The notes under the pieces were generated by a model. The model had not been told where the DNA came from. It did not search any database and saw only the letters and a list, made by a program, of their open reading frames with translations. This document shows positions 7,382-12,723 of a stretch of 16,312 bases of DNA, piece by piece (the stretch's first letter is position 1; every line of letters begins with the position of its first letter). The DNA is from JALVIU01 sp964462295 (lineage in GTDB: Bacteria; Atribacterota; JALVIU01): the NCBI GenBank assembly GCA_964462295.1, contig CAYWXH010000033.1:1-16312 (forward strand). Direction: 5' to 3'. The translations under genes and the position numbers were made by a program.

Positions 7382-7925
7382 CTTTATTACCCTCACTATT
7401 TATAGTAAAATCTTTGGCTATATAGTTATCGATACTTTTATCATCCTTTCTCCACGGATAAAAATCAGAAGGAAATTCATCAGGTAAGAAAAGGGGACCT
7501 TCCTCAGGTATACCTACAAACTCTATACCCATCATCTCCTGATTATCAAGCTCACTAAAGAGTGCACCAGGTATAATATCTGTAATCGTAGGAATTTTAA
7601 GGTCATCCTTTGGAAGTTCTACTTTTATATTTATTACACATTCAGAAGATGGTTTTCCGTAATATACACAAAAGTGATATATCACCTCAACCACCTCTCC
7701 CATATCCACTGAAGATATAACAGAGACATGGAGAAAATCTACTTCCTTATGTAATGTTTTTACCAGATCTTTAAAAATATCTCTCTCCACGGTAATCCAT
7801 AGGTCTCTTACTTTTGTACCAGAGACCCCTTGGACCCTTTCCTTTAGCTCAAAAGATTTTACCTTCTCTTTATATATTTCCTTAAGAAATTCGACAATCT
7901 CTTCAGGACTCTTTATTTTCTTCAT
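7368..7925 (-). CDS. mbhK: MbhK: NuoC-like (30-kDa) subunit
   Basis: This 185-residue soluble subunit is homologous to NuoC. It packs against the catalytic subunit in the peripheral arm and carries no metal site. The family C-terminal pattern is visible: DIIPGALFSELDNQEMMGIEF, whose acidic-rich segment corresponds to the complex I block around ErEixDmfGixF, and PSDFYPWRKDD, matching the PLRKD-type end of NuoC. GGAGGAAGGT directly precedes ATG 7925. The gene overlaps the end of mbhJ by 23 bp and runs 14 bp into mbhL, showing tight translational packing. Confidence 0.88.
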   Translation of the reverse strand: MKKIKSPEEIVEFLKEIYKEKVKSFELKERVQGVSGTKVRDLWITVERDIFKDLVKTLHKEVDFLHVSVISSVDMGEVVEVIYHFCVYYGKPSSECVINIKVELPKDDLKIPTITDIIPGALFSELDNQEMMGIEFVGIPEEGPLFLPDEFPSDFYPWRKDDKSIDNYIAKDFTINSEGNKDGDI

Positions 7926-8448
7926 TACCTTCCTCCAATATACTACTTACCTCACCAGGAGCAATCTCTTCCATCTCCCTTTTTATCGTATTATCTTTTT
8001 TCAGGGCTTCAAGTTTTTGCCATGCCTTTACCACCCCATATATAATTGCCTCAGGTCTTGGGGGACACCCAGGGACATATACATCAACAGGTATGATCTT
8101 ATTTACCCCTTCCAATACATTGAAACTTCCTCTAAATACACCACCTGATATACCACACACACCTATAACCATTACCACCTTTGGGTCAGGGACCTGATTA
8201 TAAACCATTTTCACCGCAGGTTCAAGGTTTTTTGTAACAGGACCTGTTACAAGGAGTACATCTGCATGTCTTGGAGAGCCTACAAGTTTTATCCCAAATC
8301 GCTCCACATCGTAACGTGGGGTCAGAGCCGCTAAAATCTCTATATCACATCCATTACAAGAACCTGTATTTAGATGATATACCCATAATGATTTTGGTAA
8401 AAATTTCGTAACATCTGAAAGATAATTGGAAATAGCCTTTATCTTCAT
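7903..8448 (-). CDS. mbhJ: MbhJ: NuoB-like small subunit with the proximal [4Fe-4S] cluster
   Basis: This 181-residue small subunit hands electrons to the [NiFe] site. The N2-type ligands are visible as Cys31 and Cys34 in TGSCNGCDIE, Cys98 in GVCGISGG, and Cys128 in VPGCPPRPE. I start it at ATG 8448, not further upstream, because that ATG overlaps the stop of mbhI as ATGA and the NuoB-like fold begins soon after it (LWVYHLNTGSCNGCD). A GGAG-type site lies upstream. The C-terminal 40 residues are charged, acidic and variable. Partners are MbhL, MbhM and MbhN. Confidence 0.93.
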   Translation of the reverse strand: MKIKAISNYLSDVTKFLPKSLWVYHLNTGSCNGCDIEILAALTPRYDVERFGIKLVGSPRHADVLLVTGPVTKNLEPAVKMVYNQVPDPKVVMVIGVCGISGGVFRGSFNVLEGVNKIIPVDVYVPGCPPRPEAIIYGVVKAWQKLEALKKDNTIKREMEEIAPGEVSSILEEGNEENKES

Positions 8449-8780
8449 CGTCCTACTCCAACTAATATAATAATAATCGCAAGTACACCTATATACCAAT
8501 AAACATAATCACTCATCACACCTGTATGAATCTTTGAAAGAGTAGAATAGTATCCCTTCATTGCCTCTATAAAACCCCAATAAACATTGCTTGCCTTTAT
8601 CCTTACATCATTTTCTGAAAGGTAGTTACCTGATGTAAAGGGAAGAACCATATCACCTTCTTTTTCCGTATCAGGTTGTCCATGATCTTGGAAAAACTTT
8701 ATAACTACATAGAATAGCAGAAAAACAACTATCCATACAAAGGGATTCCATAGACCAAAACCTGTTACCAATGTTTTCAT
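8445..8780 (-). CDS. mbhI: MbhI: small linker membrane subunit
   Basis: This 111-residue protein has an N-terminal membrane helix (FVWIVVFLLFYVVIKFF), a polar middle part and a C-terminal membrane helix (YWYIGVLAIIIILVGVG). Size, topology and place between the antiporter-like MbhH and MbhJ match archaeal MbhI, which links the antiporter and hydrogenase parts of the membrane arm. I start at ATG 8780 because GAGGGTGA lies 5 nt upstream, 10 bp after the stop of mbhH; a TTG at 8804 would add eight residues and overlap mbhH. Similarity is judged from position and topology more than from sequence motifs. Confidence 0.78.
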   Translation of the reverse strand: MKTLVTGFGLWNPFVWIVVFLLFYVVIKFFQDHGQPDTEKEGDMVLPFTSGNYLSENDVRIKASNVYWGFIEAMKGYYSTLSKIHTGVMSDYVYWYIGVLAIIIILVGVGR

Positions 8781-8790
8781 ATTATCACCC

Positions 8791-10356
8791 TCACATATTT
8801 CCAAGTATTGTATTTATGTATAGCAAAGGGGAAGACAGTGCACGGGCTGCAGGTGTTACGATATGATCAAGGATAAATCCTGGAAATACACCAAATATCA
8901 CTATAAGAACTGCAAGAACTCCCATGGCAATCAACATATTTTTTGGCACCTCTTTAAACTCCTTCCCATTTTCGTCCAATCTTTTAGCCCCCAAAAATGC
9001 ACTATAAAATACTTTTACAAAGGATGCGAGTGTAAGTATACTTACCATCATAGCTATAACAGAAAGTAAAGGATTGAACTTGAAAACAGATTCGTATATC
9101 AGAAGTTTTGAGGCAAAACCGTTAAATGGTGGAAGCCCTGCGATAGCTGCAGCACCCATCATAAAGAATACAGTTGTGTATTTCATCGTATGGGCAAGTC
9201 CACCCATATCATTTAGGTTTCTTGTTTTCACTCTATAAAATATGGCACCTGCTGTAAGGAACAAAAGCCCTTTGTAAAATGCATGGTTTATAATATGATA
9301 AATACCGCCTTTCATGGCAGTAAAACCATATTTGAAAAAGGCATCTGTTCCAATTGTGGCAAGTCCTACTCCCACACCCAAAAGCATGTAACCTGTCTGA
9401 CTAATCGCATGATATGCCATAAGCCTCTTTATATCTTTTTGTATAATAGCCATTGTAACACCGATAAACATAGAGAGTACACCTAAAATTATAATTATCC
9501 ATCCTATGGTAAGGGCATTTATCTTAAAACCGTAAAGAGTGAAAACTACCCTAAAGAGTGCATAAAGACTTGCCTGAGATGCAGATACAAGCATTGCGGT
9601 AATCGGTGCCGGGGCCTCTCCATAGGTATCAGGTGTCCAAAAATGCATAGGGACAGAACCTGCCTTCATAGCAAGAGATGTAATAAGCAAAACTAAGGCA
9701 AGCTTATCAAGAAGGCTATACTGGATCATACTTGCTACTTTTGCCATATTAAGTGCTCCGTACTGGCCATATAATATACCTACAGCTACAAGTACTAATA
9801 TACCAGATGTCGTACTTATAAGCATATACTTAAAACCTGCCTCAACGGACTCTTTTCTATAAGTTCTATATGCGGCAAGGGTAACAGAAGAAAGGGATGC
9901 TATCTCAAAAAATACAAAGAAGTTAAAGAGATCTCCTGTAAGTACCATACCCAAAAGACCTGCCGTAAGTAGTAAAAGAAGAGAGAAATATTTGGATAGT
10001 TCTCCATACTTTTTGGCAAAAGATTCAGAATATAAAGCACCAACAAAGGAGACCGTAGTTCCTATAAGTGCCATAAAGGCACTCATCCCATCTACCTCAA
10101 ATATAATACGTATAGGAAAATGATAGCCTGAAGGCAAAGTCAAACCTGGCGAAGATGCACCAAAGACATATACCATAGGCCCATTGGTAAATACCCTAAA
10201 GGCCATTAAGATACCTATAATCCATGTGATACCAAGGGCGATACTTGCAAGATATCTTACATTTTTATGGGTAATGTAATATATAAACTGATATAGAAAT
10301 GCAGTAAATAGAGGAATAGCTATCAAAAGAGCAGGTGCATGATTTATGATATTCAT
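8791..10356 (-). CDS. mbhH: MbhH: MrpD/NuoN-like ion-translocating subunit
   Basis: This 521-residue antiporter-like subunit has about 14 membrane helices. Conserved blocks include NFFVFFEIASL with the TM5 glutamate (Glu151), AMKAGSVPMHFWTPDTYGEAPAP with the TM7 lysine (Lys231), RLMAYHAISQTGYM (311-324), INHAFYKGLLFLTAG (356-370), FNGFASK, and a TM12 lysine (Lys448). Where many homologues have a second lysine or histidine in TM8 (pattern KxGxYxLxR), this protein reads SQASLYALFR, with Gln261. It should move H+ or Na+ as electrons flow to protons. Its start overlaps the stop of mbhG as ATGA. Confidence 0.92.
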   Translation of the reverse strand: MNIINHAPALLIAIPLFTAFLYQFIYYITHKNVRYLASIALGITWIIGILMAFRVFTNGPMVYVFGASSPGLTLPSGYHFPIRIIFEVDGMSAFMALIGTTVSFVGALYSESFAKKYGELSKYFSLLLLLTAGLLGMVLTGDLFNFFVFFEIASLSSVTLAAYRTYRKESVEAGFKYMLISTTSGILVLVAVGILYGQYGALNMAKVASMIQYSLLDKLALVLLITSLAMKAGSVPMHFWTPDTYGEAPAPITAMLVSASQASLYALFRVVFTLYGFKINALTIGWIIIILGVLSMFIGVTMAIIQKDIKRLMAYHAISQTGYMLLGVGVGLATIGTDAFFKYGFTAMKGGIYHIINHAFYKGLLFLTAGAIFYRVKTRNLNDMGGLAHTMKYTTVFFMMGAAAIAGLPPFNGFASKLLIYESVFKFNPLLSVIAMMVSILTLASFVKVFYSAFLGAKRLDENGKEFKEVPKNMLIAMGVLAVLIVIFGVFPGFILDHIVTPAARALSSPLLYINTILGNM

Positions 10357-10700
10357 CTCATAAGCCCCCTTATCTTAGTAGGATCAAGTGTCTTGTAATG
10401 TTTATACAAAAGAACTGTAAGGGTAAGCATAAGGGCAGTAGTAGCAAGCCCTATGACAATACTGGTAAGGGTAAGGGCCTGTGGGGTGGGTAAAACCATC
10501 TTATGCCCAGAAGGGGCCATTGTATATATTGGTGCTATACCATTCTTTCTATAACCAAGGGCGACCAAGAAAAGATTGACCCCTGATTCCATAAGACTTA
10601 CACCTATAACAATTTTTATAAGATTTCTCTTAAATATAACTGCATATATCCCCATCATGATTAAGAGAAAAGATGTAAAATAAGCAAGGTAACTATTCAC
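10353..10700 (-). CDS. mbhG: MbhG: MnhC/MrpC-like (NuoK-type) subunit
   Basis: This 115-residue protein with three membrane helices belongs to the MnhC/NuoK family. The blocks LIKIVIGVSLMESGVNLFLVA (with the conserved helix-2 Glu) and PTPQALTLTSIVIGLATTAL are typical. It contributes to the proton path in the antiporter-like arm. The start codon is GTG at 10698-10700, overlapping the last bases of mbhF; AGGA lies a short distance upstream. The downstream gene overlaps by 4 bp. Confidence 0.92.
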   Translation of the reverse strand: MNSYLAYFTSFLLIMMGIYAVIFKRNLIKIVIGVSLMESGVNLFLVALGYRKNGIAPIYTMAPSGHKMVLPTPQALTLTSIVIGLATTALMLTLTVLLYKHYKTLDPTKIRGLMR

Positions 10701-11172
10701 TCTCTGAGTCCTCCCTGTCTTTCTTTTCTCCTCTATAGAGTAAATAAACTATAAGGGAAAGTCCACATGCAACCTCAAAACCCACTGCCATATTCATAAG
10801 AGGCACTACACCACCTGTATTAAAATAACCGGGATTTATCCCTGGTCTTATTGTCATACCAAAAAGAGATCCAGAATTTGCCAAAAAATTATAAAAAAAG
10901 GTCTTATAAATACCAAAAAAAGCAAGTAAAATAAAGATAATAAGGCCAATACTTTCAAACATTCCATAGAGTTTTTGAGGCTTTTTTCTATTAAAATCAT
11001 GAGTGAAAGCTACAAAAAACAGTGCAAATCCAGATGCCACTACAGCTCCCCCTTGAAACCCTCCACCTGGTGTTAGATGGCCGTGGATTATGATATATAT
11101 ACCAAAAACTATGATAAATCCAAAGATAAAGTCTGTTATCGTTCTTACAACTGTGGACATATCACTCTTCAT
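10693..11172 (-). CDS. mbhF: MbhF: MnhB/MrpB-like subunit
   Basis: This 159-residue membrane protein of the MnhB family has four helices and the signature HGHLTPGGGFQGGAVVASGFAL (His30 to Leu51). It is a structural and ion-path subunit of the Mrp-type antiporter module. Two ATGs are possible (11172 or 11160). The first overlaps the end of mbhE by 11 bp and has GGGGTGA upstream; the second has AGGATG upstream. I keep the first with low certainty. The C-terminus is short and charged. Confidence 0.92.
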   Translation of the reverse strand: MKSDMSTVVRTITDFIFGFIIVFGIYIIIHGHLTPGGGFQGGAVVASGFALFFVAFTHDFNRKKPQKLYGMFESIGLIIFILLAFFGIYKTFFYNFLANSGSLFGMTIRPGINPGYFNTGGVVPLMNMAVGFEVACGLSLIVYLLYRGEKKDREDSESE

Positions 11173-11437
11173 CCTTTTTCACCCCTCTAAAAAGTGAAAC
11201 CACAGATATAACCGCTATAAAGAGCACTGTTGCCTCCCCCAAAGTATCAAATCCACGATAATCAAAGACAATTGATGTAACTACATTATTGGTCCCTACT
11301 TCAATTTGGGCATTTTTTATAAAATAATCATCCATCTCTGAATGCAAAGGAGATCCCATAGGATGAAGTGTAGTAATAGCATAAAACATAAATATTACAA
11401 CAATCGTCATGAAAATAAGGGCATATGCAGTCTTCAT
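11162..11437 (-). CDS. mbhE: MbhE: membrane-bound hydrogenase subunit E
   Basis: This 91-residue protein has an N-terminal helix (YALIFMTIVVIFMFYAI), an extracytoplasmic middle segment and a C-terminal helix (FDTLGEATVLFIAVISVVSLF). The block NVVTSIVFDYRGFDTLGEATVLF is the hallmark of the MbhE/MrpA C-terminal family. In Mrp antiporters this piece is part of the large MrpA; in Mbh complexes it is a separate subunit. The start forms ATGA with the stop of mbhD. Confidence 0.9.
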   Translation of the reverse strand: MKTAYALIFMTIVVIFMFYAITTLHPMGSPLHSEMDDYFIKNAQIEVGTNNVVTSIVFDYRGFDTLGEATVLFIAVISVVSLFRGVKKDEE

Positions 11438-11682
11438 CTCTTCCTACTCTCCTTTTTTATCTGATAAAGTGCAAGAATATATATAGCTGTGGTAAGTGCG
11501 GCACCAATACCTGCCTCTGCAATCGCTACATCAGGTGCCTTCAGAAGATAAAATTCCAAAGACAAGAGAAGACTCAATGCAGCAAGTGCGATAATTGCAA
11601 ATAAAAGATTGGATACTCGAATGGAAAAATAAGCCGCTACCACAATTATAAGAAGAGTAACAAACTCTACCCAACTAAGCAT
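11434..11682 (-). CDS. mbhD: MbhD: DUF4040-type antiporter subunit
   Basis: This 82-residue, three-helix protein shows the DUF4040/MbhD pattern LLKAPDVAIAEAGIGAALTTAIYILAL, with its conserved Pro-Asp and Glu (about residues 48-57). It corresponds to another fragment of MrpA in the Mrp antiporters and sits next to MbhE, as in archaeal operons. AAGGGGG precedes ATG 11682. The gene overlaps the end of mbhC by 8 bp. Confidence 0.9.
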   Translation of the reverse strand: MLSWVEFVTLLIIVVAAYFSIRVSNLLFAIIALAALSLLLSLEFYLLKAPDVAIAEAGIGAALTTAIYILALYQIKKESRKR

Positions 11683-12052
11683 TTTTAACCCCCTTCGAAT
11701 CTTCTAATAGATCATCTTTTACGGCAAATTTCGGCAATACCCCACTCTTGTGGGCTGCACGGGCAATAGCATGTGCACCTGTAGGATTTGTAATAAGGAG
11801 TGCGATAAGTGCTAAAATGGAATGTAAGGCCAATACCCCAAATTTTGGATTATTAGTTATTCCCCACTTCAAGAAACCATATATAATTACTGCAAGAGAT
11901 GTAAATATAGACCCAAATGTCGTAGCCTTAGTAGCACCATGAAGTCGTGTATACACATCAGGGAACCTTATAAGTGCAAAAGAACCTAAACCATTAAAGC
12001 ATATCCCTATTATCAATAAGATGCCTATTAGAATAAAAATAAGAGTAATAAT
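11675..12052 (-). CDS. mbhC: MbhC: MnhG/MrpG-like subunit, probable ATT start
   Basis: This three-helix MnhG-family subunit has the signature GSFALIRFPDVYTRLHGATKATTFG. The first ordinary start codon is a TTG at 12016, which would remove about half of the first membrane helix and has no ribosome binding site. Upstream in frame there is no ATG, GTG or TTG before a stop at 12068. GGAGGGAGA at 12057-12065 points instead to ATT at 12050-12052, giving MIITLIFILIGILLIIG as a complete first helix and about 125 residues, the usual family length. The product is clear; the ATT start is my inference. The gene begins 1 bp after the stop of mbhB. Confidence 0.88.
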   Translation of the reverse strand: MITLIFILIGILLIIGICFNGLGSFALIRFPDVYTRLHGATKATTFGSIFTSLAVIIYGFLKWGITNNPKFGVLALHSILALIALLITNPTGAHAIARAAHKSGVLPKFAVKDDLLEDSKGVKNA

Positions 12053-12053
12053 T

Positions 12054-12302
12054 TTATCTCCCTCCCTCTAAATATTTAGCAATATAGAGTGTCGTCACAA
12101 AGGAAAGTAGTGCATAGATAATAGCAATGTCTATAAATATTACCTCTTCAAAATATGCCCCAAATATTATCATTGAAGAAACAATGAGTGTATTTATCGT
12201 ATCAAGGGCCACCACTCTATCTGGTATTGTTGGGCCTAATGCCCCTCTTAATAAAGAGAAAACCATAAATATCAAAAGTAGAGAACCTGTTACAAGAAAC
12301 AT
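12054..12302 (-). CDS. mbhB: MbhB: MnhF/MrpF-like subunit (start at or inside an assembly gap)
   Basis: At least 82 residues of an MnhF-family subunit with three membrane helices are readable; the signature is GALGPTIPDRVVALDTI. An ATG lies directly against the N-gap (12300-12302). The readable part has about 22 residues before GPT, close to the length in known MrpF proteins, so this ATG may be the true start, but the upstream ribosome binding site is hidden in the gap. The continuous reading frame across the Ns into the preceding gene is an artefact of the spacer, not a fusion. Confidence 0.88.
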   Translation of the reverse strand: MFLVTGSLLLIFMVFSLLRGALGPTIPDRVVALDTINTLIVSSMIIFGAYFEEVIFIDIAIIYALLSFVTTLYIAKYLEGGR

Positions 12303-12402
12303 NNNNNNNNNNNNNNNNNNNNNNNNNNNNNNNNNNNNNNNNNNNNNNNNNNNNNNNNNNNNNNNNNNNNNNNNNNNNNNNNNNNNNNNNNNNNNNNNNN
12401 NN
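12303..12402. other. Assembly gap of 100 Ns
   Basis: The run is exactly 100 Ns, a conventional placeholder length, so the true size is unknown. From the usual size of MnhE-family proteins (about 160 residues) and the 67 readable residues of mbhA, roughly 280-300 bp of mbhA are probably missing here, more than the placeholder suggests. Confidence 0.97.
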
Positions 12403-12605
12403 AAGAACAAAAGAAAACGATAAGGGTTAAAAAGATAAAGTGGAAATCTCCTCTTTATGAGATCTTTGGTAAAAAAAGCAGTAACAAGGGATACAACTAT
12501 CCCCACGATAAGCTCTGTCCAACTCCAAAGTCCTACATTACCAGAGCCTGCGGTAAGCAGAAGATAAACAATGAAATACCATATTGATATACCTATAATG
12601 TACAT
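12403..12605 (-). CDS. mbhA: MbhA: MnhE/MrpE-like subunit (3' part lost in gap)
   Basis: The first gene of the hydrogenase operon is readable for 67 residues: a hydrophobic helix (IGISIWYFIVYLLLTAG), then TELIVGIVVSLVTAFFTKDLIKRR and FNPYRFLLF, which is the MnhE/MrpE family pattern (GxxxSxxxA near the start, followed by a basic stretch). The rest falls in the gap. ATG 12605 is preceded by AAAGAGGA with 5-nt spacing, about 30 nt downstream of the predicted transcription start. MnhE helps assemble the Mrp-like Na+/H+ module. Confidence 0.85.
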
Positions 12606-12642
12606 TTTTATCCTCTTTCAATATTTCTATTTTTCGAAATAA

Positions 12643-12670
12643 ATTATACCATATAAAAAAAATTTGTCAA
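12643..12670 (-). promoter_or_regulatory. Promoter of the mbh operon
   Basis: On the minus strand a perfect TTGACA (12665-12670) and a perfect TATAAT (12643-12648) are 16 bp apart. The -10 is extended by TGG. This is the strongest promoter match in the window, and transcription should start near 12636. A TTTCGAAA palindrome (12632-12639) covers that start point. The leader to mbhA is about 30 nt. Confidence 0.82.
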
Positions 12671-12678
12671 GTTCTTAA

Positions 12679-12714
12679 AAAAATAATTTATAGAGGGTGT
12701 AAAAATAATTTATA
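12679..12714 (-). promoter_or_regulatory. 14-bp direct repeat upstream of the mbh promoter
   Basis: AAAAATAATTTATA occurs perfectly at 12679-12692 and again at 12701-12714, a spacing of 22 bp (two helical turns). The nearer copy is 8 bp upstream of the -35 box, placing the repeat centres near -50 and -72. This fits an activator binding site, or simply an AT-rich UP-type element. No known regulator motif is recognised. Confidence 0.45.
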
Positions 12715-12723
12715 TATTAGTGG

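Noticed and set aside
7028..7487. Two open frames of 105-110 codons antisense to mbhL
   Set aside because: They mirror the highly conserved mbhL coding sequence and show no plausible domain or start signal.
8449..8499. Upstream start giving a 198-residue MbhJ
   Set aside because: The extra 17 residues overlap mbhI, are unlike the family, and the ATG at 8448 forms the ATGA coupling seen elsewhere in the operon.
12054..12605. A single 183-residue protein spanning the N-run
   Set aside because: The two ends belong to different families (MnhE and MnhF) that are separate subunits everywhere known. The open frame depends on the arbitrary 100-N spacer.
4208..12605. Complex I (nuo) or a plain Mrp antiporter operon
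   Set aside because: The large subunit keeps all [NiFe] cysteines, NADH- and quinone-module genes are absent, and the Mrp-like genes continue directly into hydrogenase genes in the Mbh order.
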